DNA of 38,575 nucleotides from an uncultured Carnobacterium sp. GTDB lineage: Bacteria; Bacillota; Bacilli; Lactobacillales; Aerococcaceae. The stretch is from contig CALJSD010000172.1 in the NCBI GenBank assembly GCA_937976325.1, positions 1 through 38,575 on the forward strand. The letters run 5' to 3'. A program made the translations under genes and the position numbers. The notes under the pieces are model-generated. The model searched no databases. It saw only the letters and a program-made list of their open reading frames with translations, and was not told where the DNA came from. This document shows positions 1 to 7,429 of the stretch, one piece after another (positions within the stretch are counted from its first letter, which is position 1; each line of letters begins with the position of its first letter).

Positions 1-65
1 CGTCCGCAGAACGTTTCACGTTCCTTCCGGCGTTCGAGTCCAACGTTCCATTTCTGAGCGCTCTT
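1..65. repeat. Element A, partial copy at window edge
   Basis: Bases 1-35 are an exact reverse complement of bases 4722-4756. They contain the inner hairpin GAACGTTTCACGTTC. The rest, to about 65, is only loosely similar to the other copy. The left part of the element lies outside the window. It directly precedes element B copy 1. Its function is unknown; a mobile or structured intergenic repeat is the simplest reading. Confidence 0.7.
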
Positions 66-205
66 CGCAGTGGTTTATTGACTTTCTTTTCATCACTCGT
101 GATTCAAGAAAGTCTAATAAACTTTGCGGACGAAAGACGACGAAGCAAAACGGGTTCACACTGTGAATCCGTTTTTGTCTTCTGTCTTTCTGCCTCACAT
201 CCTAG
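66..205 (+). repeat. Element B copy 1: structured intergenic repeat, plus orientation
   Basis: The element starts with CGCAGT, then a long hairpin (GTTTATTGACTTTCTT paired with AAGAAAGTCTAATAAAC) capped by ATCAC-TC-GTGAT. It continues with TTGCGG and a second hairpin enclosing TCACACTGTGA, closed by an outer GAAAGAC/GTCTTTC pairing. It ends with CTTTCTGCCTCACA. Related copies lie at 4803-4943 (minus) and 31129-31266 (plus). It sits just upstream of the peptide-binding lipoprotein gene, so it could be transcribed as a separate small RNA or be a MITE-like element. Confidence 0.75.
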
Positions 206-214
206 GCATTAAAT

Positions 215-243
215 TTTGGTGGGTAGGGTATCCATGCTATGAT
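215..243 (+). promoter_or_regulatory. Probable promoter of the peptide-binding lipoprotein gene
   Basis: An extended -10 TGCTATGAT (TATGAT at 238-243, TG at 235-236) lies 17 bases after a weak TTTGGT. A short hairpin ATC-TATCGC/GCGATGGAT follows in the untranslated leader at about 245-267, before the AAAGGAG ribosome binding site. Confidence 0.45.
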
Positions 244-289
244 GTATCTATCGCAAAGGCGATGGATTATACCACAAAGGAGAATTGTT

Positions 290-1906
290 ATGAAAAAATC
301 AACCAAATTATTAATGACAACACTACTTGTTTCTTTAGGTTTGGCTGCATGTGGTGGCAATTCAACATCGACAGCAAGTAATCAACAAAGTTTAACGATT
401 ACAACATTTGGAGAATTAGCAACATTAGATAGCGCGGACTACGATGATGTTCCGAGCTCAGATATGTTAGGACAAATTTTCGAAGGATTATACCGTGTCG
501 CTAAAGACAATAAAGTTGAATTAGGAATGGCAGCAGAGGAGCCAACTGTGAGTGCGGACGGCCTTGTATATACGTTTAAATTACGTGATGCAAAATGGTC
601 TGACGGAACTCCTGTAACAGCGGGCGACTTCGTTTACACTTACCGTAAATTAGTAGACCCTAAAGAAGGACACGTAGCGCAATCAGCTGACGTGTTCAAG
701 AACGCGAAGAAAATTCGTTCAGGGGAATTATCTACAGAAGAATTAGGGGTTAAAGCGATTGATGAGAAAACATTAGAAATCACGCTTGAAAATCCTGCAC
801 CATATTTACCAAAATTATTAACAGGGTCACGTTTCTTACCACAATCTGAAAAAGTGGCAAAAGAAAAAGGCGATGGATACGGCTCTTCAGCAGATTCAAT
901 CGTGACAAACGGACCGTTCAAATTAGAAGGTTGGACAGGTTCTGAACTTTCTTGGAAACTTGTGAAGAACGACGGCTACTGGGATGCAGCGAACGTTCAA
1001 TTACAAAACGTAACAGTGAACGTATCAAAAGAAGTAGCGACTTCTGTTCAATTATTTGACGGAAAACAAGTCCAATACACAACAATCAGCGAACAATTCG
1101 TGGATCAATATAAAGGTCAACCAACGTACCATGCGATTCCAAAGGCAACAATGGGATACATGAGTTTCAACGTTGAACGTAAAATCACAGGAAACAAACA
1201 CTTCCGTCGTGCAATCGCGATGGCTTACGATAAAGCAGCTCTTGTTAACAACGTGTTAAAAGACGGCTCAATCGTTTCAAATGGTCTTGTTCCAAAAGGA
1301 TTTGCTGAAAATCCAGAAACTGGTAAAGATTACGTGGAAGACCGCGGCGGCTTACTCAGCTACAATGTAGAAGAGGCGCAAAAAGAATTAGCACAGGCTA
1401 AACAAGAGTTAGGCATGGACACAATCGAAGTGACATTATTAACGTCAGATGCAGGTAGTGCGAAAGTGGTCGGCGAATATTTACAAGCGCAAATCCAAAA
1501 GAACTTACCAGGCGTTACATTGAACATTAAATCAGTTCCATTGAAAAACCGTCTTGAATTACAACGTGCAGATGATTTCGACTTCTTCTTCGGAACATGG
1601 GCACCTGACTATCAAGACCCAGTGAACTTCTTAGAACAATACGTAACAGGTGGCGGAATCAACTTCGCGAACTACTCAAGCGAAGCCTACGATAAAGCCG
1701 TTGCTGAAGTGAAAACAACATACGCAACGAAGCCAGCAGAACGTTACAAACAAATGATTGCGGCAGAAAAAATCGTGATGGATGATGCGGTTGTCGCTCC
1801 AATCTACCAAGCAAGCCAAAGTTACTTACTTGCTGAAAACGTAGAAGGATTCGAAGTACTTCCATTCGGACGTACCATCAACCTTCGTCAAGCCTATGTA
1901 AAATAA
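290..1906 (+). CDS. oppA: Oligopeptide ABC transporter substrate-binding lipoprotein
   Basis: This 538-residue protein is a family 5 extracellular solute-binding protein that captures peptides outside the membrane for an Opp-type importer. The ATG at 290 is preferred over upstream codons because AAAGGAG precedes it and it starts a standard lipoprotein signal (MKKSTKLL, hydrophobic stretch, lipobox LAAC with the lipidated Cys near residue 22). Family traits seen include the early SSDMLGQIFEGLYR block, GLVYTFKLRDAKWSDGTPV, the FRRAIAMAYDK segment and the late DFFFGTWAPDYQDP block. Length is normal for the family. No permease or ATPase genes follow: a terminator lies 18 bases after the stop, so it is an orphan receptor in this window. 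Peptide specificity, or a role as a pheromone receptor, cannot be read from the sequence. Confidence 0.9.
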   Translation: MKKSTKLLMTTLLVSLGLAACGGNSTSTASNQQSLTITTFGELATLDSADYDDVPSSDMLGQIFEGLYRVAKDNKVELGMAAEEPTVSADGLVYTFKLRDAKWSDGTPVTAGDFVYTYRKLVDPKEGHVAQSADVFKNAKKIRSGELSTEELGVKAIDEKTLEITLENPAPYLPKLLTGSRFLPQSEKVAKEKGDGYGSSADSIVTNGPFKLEGWTGSELSWKLVKNDGYWDAANVQLQNVTVNVSKEVATSVQLFDGKQVQYTTISEQFVDQYKGQPTYHAIPKATMGYMSFNVERKITGNKHFRRAIAMAYDKAALVNNVLKDGSIVSNGLVPKGFAENPETGKDYVEDRGGLLSYNVEEAQKELAQAKQELGMDTIEVTLLTSDAGSAKVVGEYLQAQIQKNLPGVTLNIKSVPLKNRLELQRADDFDFFFGTWAPDYQDPVNFLEQYVTGGGINFANYSSEAYDKAVAEVKTTYATKPAERYKQMIAAEKIVMDDAVVAPIYQASQSYLLAENVEGFEVLPFGRTINLRQAYVK

Positions 1907-1923
1907 TCATAGAAGCAAAAATA

Positions 1924-1957
1924 AGAGACTCGAAATTTCGAGTCTCTTTTTGTTTTA
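1924..1957 (+). terminator. Rho-independent terminator after oppA
   Basis: A perfect 12-bp palindromic stem (AGAGACTCGAAA with its complement, 1924-1947) is followed by TTTTTGTTTT. It is nearly identical to the terminator at 2201-2230. Confidence 0.9.
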
Positions 1958-2051
1958 AATAAAGTACATTTTTAGAAAATTAGTCTAGTTATTATTTTGT
2001 TTAGCGTTATAATAGAAGCGAAAGAAAGATTATGCTAAAGGAAGTGGGAGC

Positions 2052-2201
2052 GTGCTTTTTGATATTCTATATGTGTTCATCATTTTAGTCATGGGTGCGT
2101 ATGGTTTTCTCGTGAAGAAAGATCCATTGATTCTTGTAATCTGTTTGCTGATATGCGTCACCGTTGTGGTTAAACGTTATTTACGAAATAAGCAAAAATA
2201 A
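2052..2201 (+). CDS. Small membrane protein, 49 residues, unknown
   Basis: The reading frame starts at GTG 2052, with GAAGTGGGAG just upstream as a plausible ribosome binding site, and ends at TAA 2199-2201. The protein begins MLFDILYVFIILVMGAYGF and has two hydrophobic stretches separated by KKDP, then a basic tail (VVVKRYLRNKQK). This is the usual look of a small two-pass membrane protein. It lies between two near-identical terminators, so it appears to be its own transcription unit. I do not recognise a family. Chance coding cannot be excluded, but the hydrophobic pattern, positive tail and terminator overlapping the stop favour a real gene. Confidence 0.55.
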   Translation: MLFDILYVFIILVMGAYGFLVKKDPLILVICLLICVTVVVKRYLRNKQK

Positions 2202-2234
2202 GAGACTCGAAAGTTCGAGTCTCTTTTCGTTTTG
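2201..2234 (+). terminator. Terminator of the 49-residue ORF
   Basis: AGAGACTCGAA followed by its complement TTCGAGTCTCT and TTTTCGTTTT. The first base overlaps the TAA of the small ORF. It is almost the same sequence as the terminator at 1924. Confidence 0.85.
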
Positions 2235-2241
2235 AAAAAGC

Positions 2242-2310
2242 AAAATGTAACATATAAGTTACATTTTATAAATCTCTCTTTGAACGATTTCGTCCAGAGA
2301 GAGATTTTTT
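2242..2310. terminator. Two hairpins at the convergent junction
   Basis: AAAATGTAAC/GTTACATTTT (2242-2267) is a perfect inverted repeat. A second one, ATCTCTCT...AGAGAGAGAT (about 2272-2305), is followed by a T run on the plus strand. They lie between the plus-strand small ORF and the minus-strand GNAT gene, whose stop is at 2309, and probably serve as the end of the minus-strand operon or as a bidirectional terminator. Confidence 0.6.
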
Positions 2311-2872
2311 ATAAGGCTTTTGTCATATGGTAATACGGATGACCGCTCAGTACGCGTTCACTTTCAGGCGTGTAGCCTAGTTTTTCGTATAATTTGTAGG
2401 CCTTCGTATTGTCCTTCTCGCAGTTGAGGGCGATTTTGGTGGCCCCTTGTTGGCGCGCTAAGTTTTCTATTTCGACCAACAATTTACGGCCGATTCCATG
2501 ACGACGATATTCTGGATAGACCGCTAAAATATCGATGTACCATTCGCCTGGCATCGTCTCCTTATCCTCGTAGAGCGGGATTTGATGCTCGATATTGTAA
2601 TCCTCGTACAATCGGTGGAACGGGTCGTCAATCGCGTCTTCTAAGTGTCCGTGGTAGCCGAAGATGGCCCCAGCGACTTTGCCTTCATGAATATACACAA
2701 GCGTGTTCTTTAGTCCGTAGCGAAACTGGTCGTCGAGCATGGCTTCTTCTAGCATCGCGTAGAGCATTTCCGGGCTCGTATGTTCCAGAATCGGCAGTTC
2801 CATATCTTGCATAATCAGTTCGATCAGCAGGATGATTTGTCGTCTCTCATCGCGCTTAGGTTGTCTAATCAT
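2309..2872 (-). CDS. GNAT-family N-acetyltransferase
   Basis: This 187-residue protein probably transfers an acetyl group from acetyl-CoA to an amine. The substrate is unknown. The acetyl-CoA-binding motif A is visible as YRRHGIGRKLL after ILAVYPE, followed by ALNCEKDN and AYKLYEKLGY, the typical C-terminal beta-bulge and helix of GNAT enzymes. It is the second gene of a minus-strand pair: its ATG overlaps the end of the AraC-type regulator by 4 bases (ATGA), so the two are translationally coupled and probably act together, perhaps with the regulator sensing a sugar or amine. Confidence 0.85.
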   Translation of the reverse strand: MIRQPKRDERRQIILLIELIMQDMELPILEHTSPEMLYAMLEEAMLDDQFRYGLKNTLVYIHEGKVAGAIFGYHGHLEDAIDDPFHRLYEDYNIEHQIPLYEDKETMPGEWYIDILAVYPEYRRHGIGRKLLVEIENLARQQGATKIALNCEKDNTKAYKLYEKLGYTPESERVLSGHPYYHMTKAL

Positions 2873-3717
2873 GGTTTAACTCCTTGGAATTGTTCTCGAT
2901 AATCCGTTGGCGAAATCCCCGTGCTCTTACGGAATTGTTTTGAGAAATACGTTGGAGTCGTGAACCCAACAATATCCGCCACCTGTGAAATCGAGTAATT
3001 GGTTGTTCGTAGTAAGATTTTACTCTCTTTAATACGAATGTCAATGAGATATTCCATCGGAGACATGCCGATTTCTTTCTTAAAGCTGTGAGAAATATAG
3101 AATCGGCTTAAGTGCGTCATCGAAGCGAGGTCTTCTAGTTGGATACTTTCGTGATAGTACGTTTCTAAGTAGTGTTTGATAAACGAAATATCCTTTGTCG
3201 CCTTGCTTTGCTTGCCGACTTCAAGATCGAAATGTTGGTGACGCAAGATTTTAATTAATAAGATTTCTAGTAAATTGTGGCACACTAATTCATAGCTCAT
3301 CTGTTGAGAAGTGGCCTCTTGTACCATCGCATTCAAATAACGCAAGATGTCTTTTTGCTCATCTCGCAAGTTGAAGAATGAAAATGGATGTCCGCCTTCT
3401 GAGACAGGCGTTAAGTTCGAGAAGGAGAGTCCTCGAATTCCCAACACGATATATTCCAGCGGTTCATCCGGAGAAGATAATTCTGTATGTTCTACTTGCG
3501 GATTGATAATGACAAAGTCGTTTGCTTTTACAGGAAAACGTTGGCCTTGAATATTAAACTCGCCTTTTCCATCGACAACGTAAAATAATTCCGTAAACGG
3601 ATGCGTATGGAGCGTGCTATGCCAGTCGCTGTCATATTTAGATTTTGTGATGGATTCCAATTGAAACGATAAGCTCTTAATATCGGATTCCATCATTAAA
3701 TAACGTTCATTGCTCAT
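2869..3717 (-). CDS. AraC-family transcriptional regulator with N-terminal cupin
   Basis: This 282-residue protein has an N-terminal cupin-like sensor (LHTHPFTELFYVVDGKGEF around residues 36-55, then NDFVIINPQVEHTE). The C-terminal AraC DNA-binding domain (about 180-280) carries two helix-turn-helix units: LEDLASMTHLSRFYISHSFKKEIG and ISQVADIVGFTTPTYFSKQFRKSTG. This layout is typical of regulators of carbohydrate use. It starts at ATG 3717 with GAAAGG upstream, and reads away from the folT unit. No sugar operon is beside it, so the target genes are not visible. Confidence 0.88.
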   Translation of the reverse strand: MSNERYLMMESDIKSLSFQLESITKSKYDSDWHSTLHTHPFTELFYVVDGKGEFNIQGQRFPVKANDFVIINPQVEHTELSSPDEPLEYIVLGIRGLSFSNLTPVSEGGHPFSFFNLRDEQKDILRYLNAMVQEATSQQMSYELVCHNLLEILLIKILRHQHFDLEVGKQSKATKDISFIKHYLETYYHESIQLEDLASMTHLSRFYISHSFKKEIGMSPMEYLIDIRIKESKILLRTTNYSISQVADIVGFTTPTYFSKQFRKSTGISPTDYREQFQGVKP

Positions 3718-3985
3718 TGTCTAACCTTTCTATTTGTAAAGAGAGTTAATAATATTATACACGTTAGCGAAAACGGTATCAATCTTAACCATTATATAAA
3801 TTTTAAGTGAAATATTTAATAAAAGTTATGAAAATAATTGGAAGCAAGTTTTCATTCAGGTTTGGCCCCTTCAACAGCATTAAAATATTGTTTGCTTGAC
3901 GTCCCAAGAAAGGACAGGTATTCTAACCAAGAGTAAGAAAGGAGATTCATGGAAAGTAGGAACTAAATTTTCTAGAACCTAAAAA
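3718..3985. other. Divergent intergenic region, araC / folT
   Basis: This region holds the minus-strand regulator promoter (not pinpointed) and the plus-strand promoter for the riboswitch-folT transcript at 3896-3924. No further gene is seen. Confidence 0.6.
3896..3924 (+). promoter_or_regulatory. Promoter of the THF riboswitch-folT transcript
   Basis: TTGACG (3896-3901), a 17-base spacer, then TATTCT (3919-3924). A start site near 3931 would leave about 55 bases before the riboswitch core. Confidence 0.65.
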
Positions 3986-4083
3986 TCAGAGTAGACTTTA
4001 TTGCGTTAAGTGCCCGGAGGATGGAATGTTGCCACTGGGACGAAAATGGAAACATTGCGGTAATTTAGTCGCATTCGCTGCAT
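3985..4083 (+). ncRNA. Tetrahydrofolate (THF) riboswitch
   Basis: Conserved blocks of the THF-I aptamer are present in order: AGAGTAGA near 3988, GCGTTAAGTGC near 4003, GGATGGAATGTTGCC, GGGACGAAAATGG, GCGGTAA and the closing TCGCATTCGCTG at 4069-4080. The first and last blocks pair to close the aptamer. It lies 70 bases before a folate ECF S-component, the usual place for this riboswitch. Folate binding would lower expression of the transporter. No long T-run terminator follows, so control of translation start (AAAGGAG at about 4136) is likelier than attenuation. Confidence 0.85.
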
Positions 4084-4149
4084 TTACACAACACTAGAAA
4101 TAGAAGTAGTTAAATGGAGCAACTCTTTACAATTAAAGGAGATGCTAAT

Positions 4150-4689
4150 ATGGAAAATACAAAGAAATACAATCGAAAAAGAACACTGGATATTACAGTG
4201 ATGGCGATGGTCGTAGCCATTCGTCTTGTGATGGAAATGTTGCCGGCGATTAAATTCGGCCTCTACGTACAAATCGGCTTCGGATTTATCGGGGCGGCCA
4301 TTGCAGGGGTCATGCTTGGACCGTGGCGTGCGGCGCTTGTGGGAATCCTAGTCGATATCCTCGGGAACTTCTTCCGCGGAGAGAGTGGACAATTCTTCAT
4401 CGGATACACCTTCACAGCCCTTGTCGGAGGACTCATCTACGGATACTTCTTATATAAGAGACTACTTAGATGGGAACAAATCGGACTAGCAGTATTACTC
4501 GTCACCCTCTTCTGTAACATCGGCTTGAATTCAATCTGGGTGTATATGATGACAGGGAAAGCCTTCGCCGCTTTCATGCCACTGCGAATCCTGAAAAATA
4601 TGATTTCGCTCCCATTGAATACCGCCATCCTAACCGTGCTCTTTTCAAACAAAACCATGAAGACTTTAATAGAAAAATACAGGGTGTGA
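4150..4689 (+). CDS. folT: Folate ECF transporter S component
   Basis: This 179-residue integral membrane protein is the substrate-binding subunit of an energy-coupling-factor vitamin transporter, which uses the shared EcfA/A'/T module encoded elsewhere. Five or six hydrophobic segments are visible. The N-terminal helix TLDITVMAMVVAIRLVMEML resembles the S-component contact helix. GFGFIGAAIAGVMLGPWRAALVGILVDILGNF is typical of FolT-like proteins. The start at 4150 (MENTKKY) is chosen over ATG 4114 because AAAGGAG lies just before it. The THF riboswitch upstream strongly supports folate as the substrate. The stop codon lies inside the first ACAGGGTGTGAG motif of the repeat region that follows. 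Confidence 0.88.
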   Translation: MENTKKYNRKRTLDITVMAMVVAIRLVMEMLPAIKFGLYVQIGFGFIGAAIAGVMLGPWRAALVGILVDILGNFFRGESGQFFIGYTFTALVGGLIYGYFLYKRLLRWEQIGLAVLLVTLFCNIGLNSIWVYMMTGKAFAAFMPLRILKNMISLPLNTAILTVLFSNKTMKTLIEKYRV

Positions 4690-4800
4690 GAAAAAGCGGT
4701 TAGAAACGAATCACTGGACCGGAACGCCGGAAGGAACGTGAAACGTTCTGCGGACGTTTCGGGAAGTGGACGTCGTTTCTGCTTTTTCGAACCCGACTAC
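4678..4800. repeat. Element A, complete copy (long cruciform)
   Basis: The element is an imperfect palindrome: GAAAAAGC and AGAAACGA on the left pair with TCGTTTCT and GCTTTTTC on the right. Inside are CCGGAACG/CGTTTCGG and the apical GAACGT-GAA-ACGTTC. It is bordered by ACAGGGTGTGAG on the left (overlapping the folT stop) and again at 4801. Its core, 4722-4756, is the exact reverse complement of window bases 1-35. It may also act as the folT terminator. Confidence 0.75.
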
Positions 4801-5020
4801 ACAGGGTGTGAGGCAGAAAGACAGAAGCCAAGAATGATTTCACAGTGTGAAGTCATTCTGCTTCGTAGTATTTCGCCCGCAAAGTTTATTAGACATTCTT
4901 GAATCACGAGTGATGAAAAGAATGTCAATAAACCACTGCGTCGAAGCGGTTGCGTATAAATATGGTGATGCACCCGAGCGCAAGTGACCTATGCGAGAAC
5001 AACTCCACAGGGTGTGAGGC
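4801..5020. repeat. ACAGGGTGTGAG boundary motifs
   Basis: The 12-base motif ACAGGGTGTGAG occurs at about 4679-4690, 4801-4812 and 5007-5018, bracketing element A and element B as separate units. A related form ends element B copy 1 (its complement is near 192-203). It could be the insertion boundary of a small mobile element. From 5021 to 5117 I see only the promoter and leader of the next gene. Confidence 0.55.
4803..4943 (-). repeat. Element B copy 2: structured intergenic repeat, minus orientation
   Basis: Read on the minus strand it has the same order as copy 1: GACGCAGTGG, a stem TTTATTGACATTCTT closing on AAGAATGTCTAATAAA with cap ATCACTCGTGAT, TTGCGGGCG, ACTACGAAG, a second hairpin AGAATGACT/AAATCATTCT around TCACACTGTGA, then CTTCTGTCTTTCTGCC. 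The second stem has a different sequence from copies 1 and 3 yet still pairs. ACAGGGTGTGAGGC motifs border it at 4801 and 5007. Confidence 0.75.
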
Positions 5021-5117
5021 ATTTCCAGCACCACACCTAGTATTTCCACCCATTTAGGAGTAGAATAGAACGAAAGAGCAACTATATAAACTAGTTTAAG
5101 CGAAGGGAGGCACAACC

Positions 5118-5297
5118 ATGCCATTTATTCATGTTGAAATGATCGAAGGAAGAAGCCGTGAACAAAAAGAAGCCCTTGTCAAAGAAGTGACAGAAGTGGT
5201 TTCTAAACACACTGGCGCTCCAACAGAACACATTCATATCATTATTCAAGAAATTAAAGCCGAAAATCTTGGCCAAAACGGCAAATTAAGAGGTTAA
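5118..5297 (+). CDS. 4-oxalocrotonate tautomerase-family protein
   Basis: This 59-residue protein is too short for many gene finders. It begins MPFIHVEMIEGRSREQKEAL, with the catalytic N-terminal proline (Pro1 after Met removal) of the tautomerase superfamily. It continues with KEVTEVVSKHTGAPTEHIHIIIQE, matching the beta-alpha-beta fold, and ends KLRG. Length fits the 4-OT subgroup, which forms hexamers. GAAGGGAGG precedes the ATG. The natural substrate in non-degraders of aromatics is generally unknown. It stands alone, with a terminator directly after. Confidence 0.9.
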   Translation: MPFIHVEMIEGRSREQKEALVKEVTEVVSKHTGAPTEHIHIIIQEIKAENLGQNGKLRG

Positions 5298-5323
5298 TCA
5301 ACTGCATTTAGAAAAAATACTGG

Positions 5324-5362
5324 ACAGCTCAAAAGTTAGAATGCTTTTGAGCTGTTTTTGTT
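5324..5362 (+). terminator. Terminator after the tautomerase gene
   Basis: A perfect 12-bp stem ACAGCTCAAAAG / CTTTTGAGCTGT (5324-5355) with an 8-base loop is followed by TTTTGTT. Confidence 0.92.
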
Positions 5363-5560
5363 AGGAAAACTATCGAATGAATGAACAGCAAATGATATAA
5401 TTTAGCTAACAATATTTTCAGTATACTACTAAGATTTTATAGTGATCACAATTTTCTCGTGAAAATAAAATAGCTTTTCAGTAAATACGAAAAAATATTG
5501 TGTTTTTTTTGAAGTGTGATAATATTTAATATAAATAAAGAGCTCATAAAGTGAGGAGTA
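5363..5560 (+). promoter_or_regulatory. AT-rich leader before the first lipase module
   Basis: This stretch is very AT-rich. An extended -10-like TGTGATAAT ends at 5523, but no good -35 lies 17 bases upstream. The phrase TTTTCAGTA occurs twice (about 5416 and 5476). AGTGAGGAG ends about 6 bases before the ATG at 5561. It probably contains the start of the effector operon; the AT content rises abruptly here relative to the upstream genes. Confidence 0.4.
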
Positions 5561-6205
5561 ATGATGAAGTTTAAGAAAATATTTTATGCTTGTATAATGG
5601 GAGGAATTATCTTTATGTCATTTGGATGTAATCCAAGAAATAATCGTGCGTATTTAGAAAAGCGTATCGGAACAGAAATGAGCCGCGTGTATCCAACAAA
5701 TAAATTAGAGGATTTGTTTGAGCAATTTCCGGATGGGTTTAAGATAAAACAATCTTTTAAAGATGGAGCTTATATCATACATGTTGAATTAGTAGCTACA
5801 AGTAAAGGTGATCCTATTATTGGCACTATCTCAAAGGTTGAAAACAAAAGTAGAGAAAAAATCTTTGAAGCGAACTTTCAGTATCAAGATGGGAAGTATC
5901 AATTCGCAAATGAAGCAGATGCAGCATATTGGCCGTACCGAGGCTTCTTATTTGAGAAATTGACCTTAAATCGGGATATATTATCAAAGTTAGATTTACA
6001 AGAAAAGTCCTATAATATGATGAATGGTGATTTTGAACTACGCTACAAAGTAACAAATGAAATCATTAATTCCTTTTTAGAGTTAGGGGACTCGGATTCG
6101 CTGAGTGTATCGTTAGGCGGAAGTAATAGTAATCGCGGATATTATTATTCGATTATGGTGAAAAATGGCGACGGGCTTCTTTTTATAGAAACAGTCTCAG
6201 ATTAG
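5561..6205 (+). CDS. Lipoprotein, DUF576/TilA-like, candidate immunity to the lipase
   Basis: The 214-residue protein starts MMKFKKIFYAC and carries a signal with lipobox MSFGC, lipidated Cys at about residue 23 (ATG 5561 or 5564). The mature part has the pattern MSRVYPTNKLEDLFEQFPDG...FKDGAYIIHVE, ...FRYKV-type strands and a late LSVSLGGSNSNRGYYYSIMV. By eye this resembles the staphylococcal tandem lipoproteins ([22 protein letters not shown]), the family to which TilA, the immunity protein for the T7SS lipase TslA, belongs. It lies 15 bases upstream of a lipase gene, as tilA does with tslA. The inference is that it is anchored outside the membrane and blocks the lipase. The family match is from memory of motifs and not computed. 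Confidence 0.7.
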   Translation: MMKFKKIFYACIMGGIIFMSFGCNPRNNRAYLEKRIGTEMSRVYPTNKLEDLFEQFPDGFKIKQSFKDGAYIIHVELVATSKGDPIIGTISKVENKSREKIFEANFQYQDGKYQFANEADAAYWPYRGFLFEKLTLNRDILSKLDLQEKSYNMMNGDFELRYKVTNEIINSFLELGDSDSLSVSLGGSNSNRGYYYSIMVKNGDGLLFIETVSD

Positions 6206-6220
6206 AACAGGGAGGAAATG

Positions 6221-7420
6221 ATGAGTATAGAAAGACTAAAAGCTAGTCAGATTTCAACGTTAGATGCCTCTAATTTGACGTATCAAGTTGAGAACATCAG
6301 AGTACATGATTCAGGGAAAACAGAATCTGAAGAATTATTAGCTGAGGTAAATTTTCGAAAAGAAATACCTAGTAATTTAGAATATATTGATGATTTCTAT
6401 GATCCCTCCACCGGAACTAGTGGAACAGCGTTCAAAGACAAAAATACTGGGAAAGTGGTTGTATCGTATACTGGCACAAATCCAGATGGAGATTTCATAA
6501 AGGATGGTTTAACAGATATTTATAGTATTGGACGTGGTTTTGGATACCACTATGATAATGCTTATACTTTTTATGAAAAGATGGCTGAAAAGTATGGGGC
6601 GGAAAATTTAATTCTTACCGGGCATTCTCTAGGAGGTAATGTTGCTCAGCGAGTAGCATTAAAATATAATGCAAGAATGACAATAGTATATAATCCTGCT
6701 CCTTTATATGTTAAGTTAACATCTCTCAAAGATGATGAAAGAGTAGTGAAAAATATTCAAGATATAGAGAAGGAGATGGAGAGTTTTACAGGCCGTGTTC
6801 TTCGCATTAATACAGAAGGCGATCTTCTCCAGCTTTCGTCTTTAGCTGGGGGCGTTTATTTAGGGGAAAAGATCACTCTAGAAAATTCTGGAGGCCATGG
6901 ATTAGATGCAATAGTTAATGATCCTGCTCAAGTTGCTGAATTAGAGAGGATTTTAGCAATCGAATTTGGCCTGAGTAGAGTTACAGATAAAAAAAGGCAA
7001 TTTATTAGTTCTAGTCGAGAAGGTATATCTGGGGTGACAAAAAGTCAGTGGATTTATTTGGATGCGCTTCAGGCTCAATTATTATCCGGAGAGATTGTGA
7101 AAGCTAATAATGTAGCTATAGAATCGTTTAAACGCTCTCAAACAAAAGGAAGCCAGAAAGCGAATGAAATATATAAAGAACTTTCCATGGTTCCAGCTAA
7201 TTTTAAATTATCAGCTGAGGAAGTAAAGGCAGTGTATTATGAACAAGGAGTTCATTATGACTCTATTGTTGGTGATATTGAAGAGTTCAGTAATAAAAAA
7301 ATACAAACGGCTCTTGAAATTGCAGAATCTTTTGATACGTTAAGAAGGCTAATTGATGATGGTATTGCAGAATTAGTTGAAAAAGATCAAGAGTTATCTA
7401 GTTTATTTGTCGAAGGATAG
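6221..7420 (+). CDS. T7SS lipase effector 1 (TslA-like, reverse LXG arrangement)
   Basis: This 399-residue protein has an N-terminal alpha/beta hydrolase (about 1-250) and a helical C-terminus (about 255-399). The nucleophile elbow is GHSLGG with Ser136. An acid in NTEGDLLQL (Asp201) and a His in SGGHGLDA (His226) complete a likely triad; KVVVSYTGTNPDGD forms the oxyanion strand. No signal peptide is present, as expected for a T7SS substrate. ATG 6221 is chosen over the adjacent 6218 because GGAGG at 6211-6215 is better spaced. Lipase first and helices second is the arrangement of staphylococcal TslA. The immunity-like lipoprotein upstream and two small helical genes downstream complete the module. 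Expected activity is phospholipase or lipase action on target cell membranes. Confidence 0.78.
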   Translation: MSIERLKASQISTLDASNLTYQVENIRVHDSGKTESEELLAEVNFRKEIPSNLEYIDDFYDPSTGTSGTAFKDKNTGKVVVSYTGTNPDGDFIKDGLTDIYSIGRGFGYHYDNAYTFYEKMAEKYGAENLILTGHSLGGNVAQRVALKYNARMTIVYNPAPLYVKLTSLKDDERVVKNIQDIEKEMESFTGRVLRINTEGDLLQLSSLAGGVYLGEKITLENSGGHGLDAIVNDPAQVAELERILAIEFGLSRVTDKKRQFISSSREGISGVTKSQWIYLDALQAQLLSGEIVKANNVAIESFKRSQTKGSQKANEIYKELSMVPANFKLSAEEVKAVYYEQGVHYDSIVGDIEEFSNKKIQTALEIAESFDTLRRLIDDGIAELVEKDQELSSLFVEG

Positions 7421-7429
7421 AGATAAAAT

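Noticed and set aside
4840..5124. 94-codon minus-strand ORF in the repeat region
   Set aside because: It is made of the structured repeat and the tautomerase leader; the hairpins explain the sequence better than coding.
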